Shown one piece after another: positions 17,304 through 26,622 of a stretch of 64,000 nucleotides of DNA. Within the stretch, counting starts at the first letter, position 1. Every line of letters begins with the position of its first letter. This DNA comes from Pseudomonas sp. BGr12 (lineage in GTDB: Bacteria; Pseudomonadota; Gammaproteobacteria; Pseudomonadales; Pseudomonadaceae). Under the pieces are notes generated by a model, which was not told where the DNA came from, made no database searches, and saw only the letters and a program-made list of their open reading frames with translations. The translations under genes and the position numbers were made by a program. The stretch covers positions 1-64,000 of the forward strand of contig NZ_JALRNF010000018.1 in the NCBI RefSeq assembly GCF_030272895.1, written 5' to 3'.

Positions 17304-18102
17304 GACCTTTCTTGCCCGCCCCGTAGCGGCCATCGCCCTGACCCTGGGCCTGTTCGGTGCTGCCCAGGCAGCCGATGCACCCTTGAAAATCGGCACCACC
17401 GCCGCCTTCGCCATCCCCCTGGAAGCCGCCGTCGGCGAAGCGAAAAAGCAGGGCCTGAAGGTCGAGCTGATCGAGTTCAGCGACTGGATCGCACCGAATG
17501 TGAGCCTGGCCAGCGGCGACATCGACGTGAACTACTTCCAGCACATCCCCTTCCTGGAAAACGCCAAGGCCGCCGCCGGTTTCGACCTGGTGCCCGTTGC
17601 CCCGGGGATCATCAACAACGTCGGCCTGTACTCGAAAAAGTACAAAAGCTTCGACGAGCTGCCCCAGGGTGCCAGCGTGGCCATCGCCAATGACCCGATC
17701 AACAGCGGCCGCGGCCTGCAACTGCTGGCCAAGGCCGGCCTGATCAGCCTCAAGCCCGGCGTCGGCTACAAGGCCACCGAGGACGACATCGTCGCCAACC
17801 CGAAACAGCTGAAGATCCTCCAGGTCGAGGCCGTGCAACTGGTGCGCGCCTACGACGATGCCGACCTGGTCCAGGGCTACCCGGCCTACATCCGCCTGGC
17901 CAACACCTTCGACGCCGGCTCCGCCCTGCTGTTCGACGGCCTCGATCACAAGGAGTACGTGATCCAGTTCGTCATCCGGCCACAGACCAAGGATGATCCG
18001 CGCCTGGTGAAGTTCATCGACATCTACCAGCACTCGCCCGCCGTACGCGCCGCCCTGGACAAGGCCCACGGCAAGCTCTACCAACCTGGCTGGGAGAGCT
18101 GA
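17296..18102 (+). CDS. metQ: MetQ/NlpA-family substrate-binding protein
   Basis: A 268-residue SBP of the NlpA/MetQ family. It has a Sec signal peptide ([20 protein letters not shown], cleavage near AQAAD). It lacks a lipobox cysteine and so is probably a soluble periplasmic protein. Family segments [15 protein letters not shown] and [20 protein letters not shown] are present. The ATG at 17296 lies within the end of the monooxygenase gene (8-bp overlap), so the transporter and enzymes form one operon. Methionine is the family default; the context suggests a different organosulfur ligand. Confidence 0.88.
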   Translation: MLKTFLARPVAAIALTLGLFGAAQAADAPLKIGTTAAFAIPLEAAVGEAKKQGLKVELIEFSDWIAPNVSLASGDIDVNYFQHIPFLENAKAAAGFDLVPVAPGIINNVGLYSKKYKSFDELPQGASVAIANDPINSGRGLQLLAKAGLISLKPGVGYKATEDDIVANPKQLKILQVEAVQLVRAYDDADLVQGYPAYIRLANTFDAGSALLFDGLDHKEYVIQFVIRPQTKDDPRLVKFIDIYQHSPAVRAALDKAHGKLYQPGWES

Positions 18103-18103
18103 G

Positions 18104-19231
18104 ATGAGCACCGCCACCGCCCGACGGGCGCCTGCGGGGCAACCCCTGGCGCCACTGCACAAGGACCGGCAACGGGCCCTGCACCCTGAACTGAACAACG
18201 CCCATGTACGCTTCATCGGCCTGGGCAAGACCTACCCGGGCCAGGCCAGCGCCGCGCTGGAAGGCATCGACCTGAATATCCAGCGCGGCGAGATCTTCGG
18301 CATCATCGGTCGCAGCGGCGCCGGCAAATCCTCGCTGATCCGCACCATCAACCGCCTCGAGCAACCCTCCAGCGGACGGGTGCTGATCGACCAGGTGGAC
18401 ATCGGCGGGTTCGATGAGGAGCGGCTGGTCAACCTGCGCCGGCGCATCGGCATGATCTTCCAGCACTTCAACCTGATGTCGGCCAAGACCGTGTGGCAGA
18501 ACGTCGAGCTGCCGTTGAAGGTGGCCGGCGTGCCCAAGGCGCAGCGCCAGCGCAAGGTCGCCGAGCTGCTGGAACTGGTGGGCCTTGCGCACAAGCACCA
18601 CGTCTACCCGGCGCAACTGTCCGGCGGGCAGAAGCAACGCGTGGGCATCGCCCGGGCCCTGGTGCACGACCCGGACATCCTCCTGTGCGACGAGGCCACC
18701 TCGGCACTCGACCCGGAGACCACCGCCTCGATCCTCGAACTGCTGCGCGACATCAACCAGCGCCTGGGCCTGACCATCGTCCTGATCACCCACGAGATGG
18801 CGGTGATCCGCGACATCTGTCAGCGGGTGGTGGTGCTCGAACGCGGTCGCATCGTCGAGCAAGGCGCGGTCTGGCAGGTATTCGGCGACCCGCAGCATGA
18901 GGTCAGCAAGACCTTGCTCGCGCCCCTGCAAGCTGCCGTACCGGCCACCCTGCAGGCACGCTTGAAGGCGCAGCCGGCCAGTGCCGAAGCGGCGCTGATT
19001 CTCAACCTCAAGGTCAGCGGCACTGAGCGCCAGGCGCCGGAGCTGTCCACCTTGTTCAACAGCCTGGGCGGGCGCATCAGCCTGCTGCAAGGCGGCATCG
19101 AAGCCATCCAGGGCAGGCCCCTGGGGCAATTGCTGGTGTCGGTGGCGAACTCGCCGCACAGCCATGAGCAAGTCATCGAACGGGCACGGCAGTGGGCCAC
19201 ACAGGTGGAGGTACTGGGTTATGTGGACTGA
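18104..19231 (+). CDS. metN: MetN-type ABC ATP-binding protein
   Basis: A 375-residue methionine-type ABC ATPase. After a 35-residue N-terminal extension come Walker [10 protein letters not shown], signature [16 protein letters not shown] and Walker [16 protein letters not shown]. The C-terminal NIL domain (about residues 295-370, [17 protein letters not shown] onward) is the ligand-sensing domain that causes trans-inhibition in MetN. The gene is one base from metQ and overlaps metI by 11 bp. Confidence 0.92.
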   Translation: MSTATARRAPAGQPLAPLHKDRQRALHPELNNAHVRFIGLGKTYPGQASAALEGIDLNIQRGEIFGIIGRSGAGKSSLIRTINRLEQPSSGRVLIDQVDIGGFDEERLVNLRRRIGMIFQHFNLMSAKTVWQNVELPLKVAGVPKAQRQRKVAELLELVGLAHKHHVYPAQLSGGQKQRVGIARALVHDPDILLCDEATSALDPETTASILELLRDINQRLGLTIVLITHEMAVIRDICQRVVVLERGRIVEQGAVWQVFGDPQHEVSKTLLAPLQAAVPATLQARLKAQPASAEAALILNLKVSGTERQAPELSTLFNSLGGRISLLQGGIEAIQGRPLGQLLVSVANSPHSHEQVIERARQWATQVEVLGYVD

Positions 19232-19865
19232 TCGCTTGCTCCAGGGTGTGCTCGACACCCTGCTGATGGTCGGCGTGTCCTCGCTGATCGCCCTGCTGGC
19301 TGGCATACCGCTGGCGGTGATCCTGGTCACCAGCGGCAAGGGCGGGATCTTCGAGGCACCGACCCTGAACCGGGTGCTGGGCGCCTTCGTCAACCTGTTC
19401 CGCTCGATCCCCTTCCTGATCCTGATGGTGGCGCTGATTCCCTTCACCCGCCTGATCGTCGGCACCACCTACGGCGTCTGGGCCGCGGTGGTGCCCCTGA
19501 CCATCGCCGCCACCCCGTTCTTTGCGCGGATCGCCGAGGTCAGCCTGCGCGAGGTTGACCACGGCCTGATCGAAGCGGCCCAGGCCATGGGCTGCAAACG
19601 TTGGCACATCGTCTGGCACGTGTTGCTGCCCGAGGCCCTGCCGGGCATCGTCGGCGGCTTCACCATCACCCTGGTGACCATGATCAACTCCTCGGCCATG
19701 GCCGGCGCCATCGGTGCCGGTGGCCTGGGCGACATCGCCTACCGCTACGGCTACCAGCGCTTCGACAGCCAGATCATGCTGACCGTGATCGTCATGCTGG
19801 TGGTGCTGGTGGCCCTGATCCAGCTGGGTGGCGACCGGTTGGCCAAGGGCCTGAACAAACGCTGA
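19221..19865 (+). CDS. metI: MetI-type ABC permease
   Basis: A 214-residue permease with about five membrane helices. Family motifs include [18 protein letters not shown] and the coupling loop [22 protein letters not shown]. The ATG at 19221 gives the normal MetI length (about 217) and begins inside metN; a longer frame from 19164 has no support. It ends the sfnB-sfnB-monooxygenase-metQNI operon, followed by a REP element. Confidence 0.92.
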   Translation: MWTDRLLQGVLDTLLMVGVSSLIALLAGIPLAVILVTSGKGGIFEAPTLNRVLGAFVNLFRSIPFLILMVALIPFTRLIVGTTYGVWAAVVPLTIAATPFFARIAEVSLREVDHGLIEAAQAMGCKRWHIVWHVLLPEALPGIVGGFTITLVTMINSSAMAGAIGAGGLGDIAYRYGYQRFDSQIMLTVIVMLVVLVALIQLGGDRLAKGLNKR

Positions 19866-19874
19866 ACCTGTTCT

Positions 19875-19897
19875 GTGGGAGCGGGCTTGCCCCGCGA
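19875..19897 (+). repeat. Class A REP element
   Basis: A single GTGGGAGCGGGCTTGCCCC plus GCGA copy in the 39-bp gap between convergent metI and pchP. Confidence 0.9.
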
Positions 19898-19904
19898 CCG
19901 CTCA

Positions 19905-20960
19905 CTACTGAATCTGCTCCGGCGTCACGATCACCCAGTTCTTGTCCGCCGTCACCGGCAGCCCCAGCTCGGCCTGGGCCGCAGCGTTCTTGGCGATCAT
20001 GCCGTTGATCTGGTCCATGTACTTGGCCTTGCGGTTTATCCACAGGTGGATGCCGCCCTTGTCCACATCGACGCTGTGAAACTGCATGTAGCCATCGCTG
20101 CTGGGGGTGTCGCCACCGACCAGCACCGGCTTCTTCCATTGATCGATATAGGTGAGGATGGCCGCCTGCTTGCCCGCCATCCAGGTAGCCGGTGTCCACA
20201 GGTAGGGGGTCAGCTCCAGGCCCAGGTTGGCCTGCGGGTCATACTGGCCGGCGCTGATCTGCTTGCGCGCGGTGGTCAGGGCGCCGCTGTCGCGGTCCTT
20301 GAGCAGCAGGCTGACGCCGATGACGTTCTGCGGTTTGACGTTGTAGCCGTACCTGGGGTCCGAGGCGACCATGCGCACCAGCTCTTCCGAGGCGGCGGTC
20401 ATGACGTACACCTCGATGCCGTTGGCCATCAGCTTGTTGAACAGCTCGGTCTGGCCGGTGAACACCTTCGGCGGCTGCACCTCGATGGACTTGACCACAT
20501 CCCCCTCGTAGTAGGTGCTGGGGACCCGCTTGCCGGAGGCCATCAGCTCGTCGACATAGCCTTTGAGCTCCTTCAGGGTGAAGCCGGAAAACACCTGGGC
20601 GACCCAGGGGTAGCAGACCATGTCATCGATTTCGCACAGCCGGTAGTAGTAACTGAACAGGCTTTCCTTGTGTTCGGCAGTGTCCTTGAACGGCATCAGC
20701 TTGAGCGAAGGGTCGAGTTTTTCCCGGGTGAGCAGGCCCTTGTTCTCCATGAACGGCAACAGCGACTCTTCGAGGTCGAAGCGGTAGCTGGTGTTGTCCA
20801 TGTCGAAAACGGCGTAGTTACCCTGGTTGGCATTGGCGGCGATCATCGCGTCCAGTTGCTTGGCGGCCGGCGCGGGCCAATGCTTGAGCTCGGCAGCCCA
20901 GCTGTGCCCGGCCAACAACAGGGCAAGGCCGGCGGCGAGGATTTTCGGAGCAGACGTCAT
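19905..20960 (-). CDS. pchP: Phosphorylcholine phosphatase
   Basis: A 351-residue secreted HAD-superfamily phosphatase. A signal peptide of 22-23 residues (LAAGLALLLAGHSWA) precedes HAD motif I, FDMDNT. Asp53 and Asp55 are the nucleophile and acid/base; they match Asp31/Asp33 of mature P. aeruginosa PchP. Motif II is in VYVMTAASEE and the motif IV acid in GGDTPSSD. It releases choline from phosphorylcholine, feeding choline import (BetT lies 12 kb away). The ATG at 20960 is chosen over one two codons upstream because AGGAG then sits eight bases away. Confidence 0.92.
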   Translation of the reverse strand: MTSAPKILAAGLALLLAGHSWAAELKHWPAPAAKQLDAMIAANANQGNYAVFDMDNTSYRFDLEESLLPFMENKGLLTREKLDPSLKLMPFKDTAEHKESLFSYYYRLCEIDDMVCYPWVAQVFSGFTLKELKGYVDELMASGKRVPSTYYEGDVVKSIEVQPPKVFTGQTELFNKLMANGIEVYVMTAASEELVRMVASDPRYGYNVKPQNVIGVSLLLKDRDSGALTTARKQISAGQYDPQANLGLELTPYLWTPATWMAGKQAAILTYIDQWKKPVLVGGDTPSSDGYMQFHSVDVDKGGIHLWINRKAKYMDQINGMIAKNAAAQAELGLPVTADKNWVIVTPEQIQ

Positions 20961-21201
20961 GTGCATTTCTCCTGAAAAGTGGCCCGCCCACGCTAGCCAA
21001 AGCGCGATGCTGCCCCCGGCCTGACAGCGACGCCCACGGGTGCCTGCGCGGCGTCGACATTGCTGATTGCGACCTGCTTATATTCCAAAAACGACTATGC
21101 AAATAACCTATTGATATAAATTCGTTGGTTTTCATGCTGTTAGCATTTCTGTTCGCAATCGCACACAGAGGCGATGCCCCCGCCTTTTCCCTGGAGCTTC
21201 A
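20961..21201. promoter_or_regulatory. Divergent promoter region of pchP and tcyP
   Basis: A 241-bp region. TATTCCAAAAACGACT (21081-21096) in an AT-rich stretch closely repeats a motif upstream of the oprD-type porin (2514-2527) and is a candidate sulfur-regulator site for tcyP. No hairpin terminator was seen. Confidence 0.4.
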
Positions 21202-22593
21202 ATGAATCTGCCGTTGTCACTCAATCTGCTGGCGTTCCTGGCGTTGTTGCTAGGCCTGGCACAAACCCGCCATGGCAACTGGAGCCTGGCCAAGAAGGTT
21301 TTGGTCGGCCTGGTCCTCGGGGTCGTGTTCGGCGCGGTCCTGCATGCCATCTACGGCGCTGGCCACCCGGTGCTCAAGGCCACCATCAGCTGGCTCGACC
21401 TGGTCGGCAACGGCTACGTGCAATTGCTGCAGATGATCGTCATGCCGCTGATCTTCGCCTCGATCCTCAGCGCCGTGGCCCGCCTGCACAACGCCTCGTC
21501 GCTGGGCAAGATCAGCTTCCTGACCATCGGCACCCTGCTGTTCACCACGGCCATCGCCGCGCTGATCGGCATCGTCCTGACCAACCTGTTCGGCCTCACG
21601 GCCGAGGGCCTGGTGGCCGGCACGGCCGAAACCGCGCGGATGCAGGCCATCCAGAACGATTACGTGGGCAAGGTCGCCGACCTGAATATCCCGCAACTGC
21701 TGTTGTCGTTCATCCCCAGCAACCCGGTGGGCGACCTGGCCCGGGCCAAGCCGACCTCGATCATCAGCGTGGTGATCTTTGCCGTGTTCCTCGGCATGGC
21801 CGCCCTGCAGCTGCTCAAGGACGATGCGGAAAAGGGCAACCGCGCCCTGGCCGCCATCGACACCCTGCAAGCCTGGGTGATGCGCCTGGTGCGCCTGGTC
21901 ATGAAGCTGACCCCGTACGGTGTGCTGGCGCTGATGACCAAGGTGGTCGCCAGCTCGAACCTGGACGACATCCTCAAGCTCGGTAGCTTCGTGGTGGTGT
22001 CCTATATCGGCCTGGGCCTGATGTTCGTGGTCCACGGCGTGCTGCTGGCGCTCGGTGGCGTCAACCCGCTGCGCTTCTTCCGCAAGGTCTGGCCGGTACT
22101 GACCTTCGCCTTCACCAGCCGCTCCAGCGCCGCCAGCATTCCGCTGAGCATCGAGGCGCAAACCCGTCGCCTGGGCATTCCGCAATCGATCGCCAGCTTC
22201 GCCGCCTCGTTCGGCGCGACCATCGGCCAGAACGGTTGCGCCGGCCTGTACCCGGCCATGCTGGCGGTGATGGTGGCGCCGGCGGTCGGGATCGACCCGC
22301 TGGACCCGCTGTGGATCGCCACCCTGGTGGCCATCGTTACCCTGAGCTCGGCCGGTGTGGCCGGCGTGGGCGGCGGTGCGACCTTTGCCGCGCTGATCGT
22401 GCTGCCAGCCATGGGCCTGCCGGTGGAGCTGGTGGCCTTGCTGATTTCGGTGGAGCCGCTGATCGACATGGGCCGTACGGCGCTGAACGTGAATGGTTCG
22501 ATGACGGCCGGGGCGATTACCAGCCAGATGCTCAAGCAGACCGACAAGTCGCTGCTAGAGGCCCAGGAGCATGCGCAGCTGTCGCATTCCTGA
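21202..22593 (+). CDS. tcyP: L-cystine:cation symporter TcyP
   Basis: A 463-residue dicarboxylate/amino acid:cation symporter (DAACS) of the TcyP/YdjN type. It has eight or so membrane helices, two re-entrant loops ([16 protein letters not shown] and [20 protein letters not shown]) and the sodium-site region [17 protein letters not shown]. YdjN-type carriers import cystine and are induced by sulfur limitation. The start is supported by TGGAG six bases upstream. It duplicates by a second mechanism the function of tcyJLN in the same block. Confidence 0.92.
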   Translation: MNLPLSLNLLAFLALLLGLAQTRHGNWSLAKKVLVGLVLGVVFGAVLHAIYGAGHPVLKATISWLDLVGNGYVQLLQMIVMPLIFASILSAVARLHNASSLGKISFLTIGTLLFTTAIAALIGIVLTNLFGLTAEGLVAGTAETARMQAIQNDYVGKVADLNIPQLLLSFIPSNPVGDLARAKPTSIISVVIFAVFLGMAALQLLKDDAEKGNRALAAIDTLQAWVMRLVRLVMKLTPYGVLALMTKVVASSNLDDILKLGSFVVVSYIGLGLMFVVHGVLLALGGVNPLRFFRKVWPVLTFAFTSRSSAASIPLSIEAQTRRLGIPQSIASFAASFGATIGQNGCAGLYPAMLAVMVAPAVGIDPLDPLWIATLVAIVTLSSAGVAGVGGGATFAALIVLPAMGLPVELVALLISVEPLIDMGRTALNVNGSMTAGAITSQMLKQTDKSLLEAQEHAQLSHS

Positions 22594-22610
22594 GACCTTC
22601 GAGGACTTCA

Positions 22611-22664
22611 TCGCGGGGCAAGCCCGCTCCTACAGGTGTGTGTGGGAGCGGGCTTGCCCCGCGA
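22611..22664. repeat. Inverted pair of class A REP elements
   Basis: Copies at 22611-22633 and 22642-22664 face each other between convergent tcyP and folA. The second arm reaches within 7 bp of the folA stop codon. Confidence 0.9.
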
Positions 22665-22670
22665 TGCATT

Positions 22671-23189
22671 TCAGGCCTTGTCCCAGACCTCGAAGTGATA
22701 CGCCGGCTTGTCACCTTCGGCCGGGTTGGCCTGGGTCGAGGCCAGTGTCCACTGCGCCGCATCGAACTCGGGGAACCACGCATCCCCTTCCGGGCTCAGC
22801 TCCACCCGGGTCAGGTACAGCCGGTCCGCCAGGCCACGCTCGATCGCCTGGGTATACAGCTGCGCACCGCCAATCAGCATCAGCTCATCGACGCCTTGCG
22901 CCAATGCCCACTGCTCGGCGCGAACCATGGCTTCATCCAGCGAGGCGAACACTTCGGCGCCTTCCAGTTGCAGCCCCGGCTGGCGGCTGACCACCAGGTT
23001 CAGGCGGCCGGGCAACGGCCGGCCGAGCGAATCCCAGGTCTTGCGACCCATGATGATCGGCTTGCCCAGGGTGGTGGCCTTGAAGTACTTGAAATCCCCC
23101 GGCAAGTGCCAGGGCATGCGGTTGTCGATGCCGATCACGCGGTTGTCGGCAAGCGCCGCGATCAGGCTTAAGGGGAGTGATGTTTTCAT
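22671..23189 (-). CDS. folA: Dihydrofolate reductase
   Basis: A 172-residue DHFR that reduces dihydrofolate to tetrahydrofolate with NADPH. Family features are visible in order: IAALADNRVIGIDNRMPWHL with the catalytic acid region, GKPIIMGRKTWDSLG with the NADPH-binding segment, GRLNLVVSRQ, and LMLIGGAQLYTQAI near the C-terminal half. Length fits (160-175). It works with thymidylate synthase (thyA at 35.6 kb). The ribosome-binding site is weak. Confidence 0.96.
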   Translation of the reverse strand: MKTSLPLSLIAALADNRVIGIDNRMPWHLPGDFKYFKATTLGKPIIMGRKTWDSLGRPLPGRLNLVVSRQPGLQLEGAEVFASLDEAMVRAEQWALAQGVDELMLIGGAQLYTQAIERGLADRLYLTRVELSPEGDAWFPEFDAAQWTLASTQANPAEGDKPAYHFEVWDKA

Positions 23190-23264
23190 GCCGGCGAGGA
23201 TAGCAAAGCCCGATCTTCGGTGCCTGGGTTATGCTTTGAGCTGGCTTGATCAATGGAAGAACGC

Positions 23265-24644
23265 GTGACTGCACTGACCGACCTGGACAAACGCTGGCTC
23301 ACCGAGGCGGTGCGCCTGCGCGAAGAACATGCAGGCCCCCTGGAAGACCAGGAGGCCAACCGCCGGGCCCGGCAACTGGGCGGCGATCTGCCGGCGCGCA
23401 TTGAGCACCGCGCCCTGTGGCTGGCCGAACGCGACGGCATGCGCAGTGCCCTGCAGCACTGGAAACAGGGTGCGCGCCTGGCCCTGGCGCTGTTGCTGGT
23501 GCTTGCCGTGACCAGCGGCGCCGGCCTGGCACTGGCGGCCCTGGGCGACAGCCAGCGTCCGGTGAATGTGTTCTGGGCCCTGGGCAGCCTGCTGGGTTTG
23601 AACCTGCTGTTGCTGCTGGGCTGGGCCCTGGGCTTTTTCTTCGCTGGCGAACAAGGGGCGACCCTCGGTCGGCTGTGGCTGTGGCTCAGTGAAAAGTTCG
23701 CCCGCGATGCCCAGGCCGCGCACCTCGCACCCGCCCTGCTGGTGTTGCTGCAACGCCAGAAGCTCAGCCGCTGGCTGCTCGGGCTGCTGGTCCACGGCCT
23801 GTGGCTGGTCGCCCTGGGCACGGCCCTGGTGATGCTGCTGGTCCTGCTCGCCACCCGCCGCTACGGCTTCGTCTGGGAAACCACCATTCTCGGCGCCGAC
23901 ACCTTCATCGCCCTGACCCAGGCCTTGGGCGCCCTGCCCGCCCTGCTCGGTTTCAGCGTGCCGGATATCGACATGATCCGCGCCAGCGGCGACAGCCAAC
24001 CGGCCCTGGAGCTGGCCCGCCAGGCCTGGGCCGGCTGGCTCCTCGGGGTGCTGCTGGTGTTCGGCATCCTCCCGCGCCTGGTGCTGGCCGCCTTGTGCCT
24101 GTGGCGCTGGCGCCGCGGCCGCAACCAGCTTCGCCTGGACCTCAACCTGCCCGGCTACAGCCAACTGCGCGAAGCCTTGATGCCCAGCAGCGAGCGCCTG
24201 GGCGTCAACGATGCCGCGCCCGAAGCCTTGCCGCAGATTGTTCGTGGCGCAGGCGAAGCCAGCAGCGAAGGCGCCTTGCTGGTGGGCCTGGAACTGGACG
24301 ATGAGCGTCCCTGGCCGCCTGCGTTACCCCACAGTGTCGGCAACGCCGGCGTCCTCGACAGCCGCGAATCACGCAACAAGTTGCTGGAACAGCTCAGCCG
24401 CTTTCCACCGGCGCGCCTGGCCATCGCCTGCGACCCACGCCGCTCGCCAGATCGCGGCAGCCTGGCGTTGCTCGCCGAGCTTGCGCGCAATGCCGCTGCC
24501 ACCCGCATCTGGTTGCTGCAGGCACTGCCTGGCCAGGCGCTGGATGCCGATCGCCTGGGCGACTGGCACCAGGCCCTGGAGCAACTGGGCCTGGAGTACG
24601 CCGACAGCGCCCCGCTGAACTGGCTGGAGCATGGCCATGACTAA
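23265..24644 (+). CDS. DUF2868 membrane protein
   Basis: A 459-residue protein of unknown function. The N-terminal cytoplasmic segment (about 60 residues) contains WLTEAVRLREEHAGPLEDQE. Four or so membrane helices follow (around residues 70-95, 105-130, 165-195 and 250-285). A long soluble C-terminal domain (about 300-459) has a Rossmann-like strand-helix pattern (PPARLAIACDPRRSPDRGS). The GTG at 23265 is chosen because TGGAAG lies before it; an ATG at 23253 is possible. It overlaps the next gene by 8 bp. It is conserved in proteobacteria always near a DUF3482 GTPase (recalled, not checked), implying a membrane partner. Confidence 0.8.
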   Translation: MTALTDLDKRWLTEAVRLREEHAGPLEDQEANRRARQLGGDLPARIEHRALWLAERDGMRSALQHWKQGARLALALLLVLAVTSGAGLALAALGDSQRPVNVFWALGSLLGLNLLLLLGWALGFFFAGEQGATLGRLWLWLSEKFARDAQAAHLAPALLVLLQRQKLSRWLLGLLVHGLWLVALGTALVMLLVLLATRRYGFVWETTILGADTFIALTQALGALPALLGFSVPDIDMIRASGDSQPALELARQAWAGWLLGVLLVFGILPRLVLAALCLWRWRRGRNQLRLDLNLPGYSQLREALMPSSERLGVNDAAPEALPQIVRGAGEASSEGALLVGLELDDERPWPPALPHSVGNAGVLDSRESRNKLLEQLSRFPPARLAIACDPRRSPDRGSLALLAELARNAAATRIWLLQALPGQALDADRLGDWHQALEQLGLEYADSAPLNWLEHGHD

Positions 24645-26001
24645 GCCGCTGAAACTGGCCGTGGTCGGCCACACCAATGTCGGCAAGACCTCGCTGCTGC
24701 GCACCCTGACCCGCGATGTCGGCTTTGGCGAAGTCTCCCACCGGCCCAGCACCACCCGGCACGTGGAAGGTGCGCGCCTGTCGGTGGACGGCGAACCCTT
24801 GCTGGAGCTGTATGACACCCCCGGCCTGGAAGATGCCATCGCCCTGCTCGACTACCTCGAACGCCTGGAGCGACCGGGCGAACGCCTCGACGGCCCGGCC
24901 CGGCTGGAGCGTTTTCTCCAGGGCAGCGAAGCCCGCCAGCGTTTCGAACAGGAAGCCAAGGTGCTGCGCCAGCTGCTGGCCAGCGATGCCGGCCTGTATG
25001 TGATCGACGCCCGCGAGCCGGTGCTGGCCAAATACCGGGATGAGCTGGAAGTGCTCGCCGGCTGCGGCAAGCCGCTGTTGCCGGTACTCAACTTCGTTGC
25101 CAGCAGCGACCATCGCGAGCCCGCCTGGCGCGAGGCCCTGGCCCGGCTGGGCCTGCATGCGCTGGTGCGCTTCGACAGCGTCGCGCCGCCGGAGGATGGC
25201 GAACGCCGCCTGTATGAAAGCCTGGCGCTGATGCTGGAAAAATCCCGCCCGGCGCTGCAGCGCCTTATCGACGATCAGCAGGCCCAACGCCTGGCCCGCC
25301 AGCTCAGCGGCAAGCGCCTGATCGCCGAACTGCTGCTCGACTGCGCGGCCTGCCGGCGCAGCGTGGTCGCCGAGCCTGCCGCCGAAGCCGCCGCCATCGA
25401 CGCCTTGCGCCGGGACATTCGCCAGCGTGAACAACGCTGTGTCGAGGCTCTGCTCAAGCTGTATGCCTTTCGCAAGGACGACGCCAGCGCCAGTGAATTG
25501 CCGCTGCTCGACGGGCGCTGGGGCGATGACCTGTTCAACCCGGAGACCCTCAAGCAGCTGGGTGTGCGCCTGGGCAGTGGCGTTGCGGCCGGAGCGGCGG
25601 CGGGTGCCGGTGTCGACCTGCTGGTCGGCGGCCTGACCCTCGGGGCCGCGGCCCTGGCCGGCGCGATTGCCGGTGGGGCGCTGCAGACCGCGCGCAGTTA
25701 CGGCTCGCGCCTGCTCGGCAAGCTCAAGGGGCAGCGCGAGTTGACGGTGGACGACAGTGTGCTGCGCCTGCTGGCGCTGCGTCAGCATCAGTTGATCCAG
25801 GCGCTGGACAGCCGCGGGCATGCGGCGATGGAGCGGATCAAGTTGAGTGCGCCGCAGGAGCAGAGCTGGCGGGAAGGCAAATTACCGGAGGCCTTGAACA
25901 AGGCACGGGCGCATCCGCAGTGGTCGTCGCTCAATCCCGGGGCGAAGGTCAACCAGGTAGAGCGCCAGGAGCAGATCGATAGTCTGGTGCTGGAGCTTTA
26001 G
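24637..26001 (+). CDS. DUF3482 GTPase (YfjP/Era-like)
   Basis: A 454-residue TRAFAC-class GTPase. G1 is GHTNVGKTS (residues 11-19) and G3 is DTPG (60-63). The usual N/TKxD G4 motif is missing; the corresponding strand reads PVLNFVASSDHR. A glycine/alanine-rich hydrophobic hairpin (about residues 312-355, GVAAGAAAGAGVDLLVGG onward) may insert into membrane. The C-terminal part is the DUF3482 helical domain. The second of two close ATGs is chosen because GGAG is seven bases away. Function is unknown; pairing with the DUF2868 membrane protein suggests a nucleotide-controlled membrane process. Confidence 0.82.
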   Translation: MTKPLKLAVVGHTNVGKTSLLRTLTRDVGFGEVSHRPSTTRHVEGARLSVDGEPLLELYDTPGLEDAIALLDYLERLERPGERLDGPARLERFLQGSEARQRFEQEAKVLRQLLASDAGLYVIDAREPVLAKYRDELEVLAGCGKPLLPVLNFVASSDHREPAWREALARLGLHALVRFDSVAPPEDGERRLYESLALMLEKSRPALQRLIDDQQAQRLARQLSGKRLIAELLLDCAACRRSVVAEPAAEAAAIDALRRDIRQREQRCVEALLKLYAFRKDDASASELPLLDGRWGDDLFNPETLKQLGVRLGSGVAAGAAAGAGVDLLVGGLTLGAAALAGAIAGGALQTARSYGSRLLGKLKGQRELTVDDSVLRLLALRQHQLIQALDSRGHAAMERIKLSAPQEQSWREGKLPEALNKARAHPQWSSLNPGAKVNQVERQEQIDSLVLEL

Positions 26002-26002
26002 G

Positions 26003-26051
26003 GCCTTATCGCGGGGCAAGGTGGGAGCGGGCTTGCCCCGCGATAAGGCCG
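26003..26051. terminator. REP-derived 19-bp perfect inverted repeat (bidirectional terminator)
   Basis: A truncated REP and a full REP together make perfect 19-bp arms (26003-26021 and 26033-26051) around an 11-nt loop. It sits between convergent genes, starting 2 bp past the GTPase stop, so it likely ends both transcripts or protects their 3' ends. Confidence 0.7.
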
Positions 26052-26057
26052 CCACAC

Positions 26058-26612
26058 TCAATGCAACAACGCCAGCGCCTTACCCTTGAGCAGCTCAAGG
26101 TCGATCACCGGCACATTCATCTCCTTGGCCAGCTCATCCCACTCACGCATGCGCAGGCTCACACTGCACAGCGGGTCGCGCTCGAAGGCATCGGCCTCGG
26201 CCTCGCTCATCACCCCGCCCTGGTATTCCAGGGTGCGACGGCTGGCTTCGCTCAGGCGCTGGTAGTAGCCGGGCTTGCGCAACGTCAGGTAGCGCTTGGC
26301 CTCGACGTGGTACTGCACCAAGGTCGCCAGGCGCTCGCTGAACCCGCAACGACGCAGGTAGTTGGCGCCAACCTGTTCGTGACTGACCACGCCGTAGCCG
26401 CCCATGTCACCTTCGGCGCCGCCGCAGATATGGCCGATGTCATGGAAAAACGCCGCCAGCACCACTTCATCGTCGTAGCCTTCGTCCAGCGCCAGTTGCG
26501 CCGCCTGGGACATGTGCTCCAGTTGCGACACCGGCTCGCCGATGTAGTCTTCATCACCATGGCGCTGGTACAGGGCAAAGATCTCGCTGACAACCTGTTC
26601 GGCCGTTCTCAT
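26058..26612 (-). CDS. PhnZ-like HD-domain phosphonate oxygenase
   Basis: A 184-residue HD-fold protein of the phosphonate-operon HD family. Every diiron ligand of PhnZ has a counterpart: His33, His57-Asp58 (FHDIGH), His78, His102 (QYHVEAK) and Asp159. The lid residues Tyr23 and Glu26 (YIGEP) and Lys106 also match. PhnZ uses a mixed-valent diiron centre and oxygen to cleave (R)-2-amino-1-hydroxyethylphosphonate to glycine and phosphate; TmpB is a homologue acting on the trimethylated analogue. The exact substrate here is open. The partner 2OG hydroxylase (PhnY or TmpA) is not in the window. GAGGGG precedes the start. Confidence 0.87.
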   Translation of the reverse strand: MRTAEQVVSEIFALYQRHGDEDYIGEPVSQLEHMSQAAQLALDEGYDDEVVLAAFFHDIGHICGGAEGDMGGYGVVSHEQVGANYLRRCGFSERLATLVQYHVEAKRYLTLRKPGYYQRLSEASRRTLEYQGGVMSEAEADAFERDPLCSVSLRMREWDELAKEMNVPVIDLELLKGKALALLH

Positions 26613-26622
26613 TGTTATCCCC

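Noticed and set aside
21134..21205. 23-codon frame ending in an ATGA overlap with the tcyP start
   Set aside because: No ribosome-binding site. Roughly one in four ATGA starts will have such a frame by chance.
22611..22664. Paired palindromic repeats considered as a CRISPR-like array
   Set aside because: The copies are inverted, isolated pairs at gene ends with no regular spacers and no cas genes; they are REP elements.
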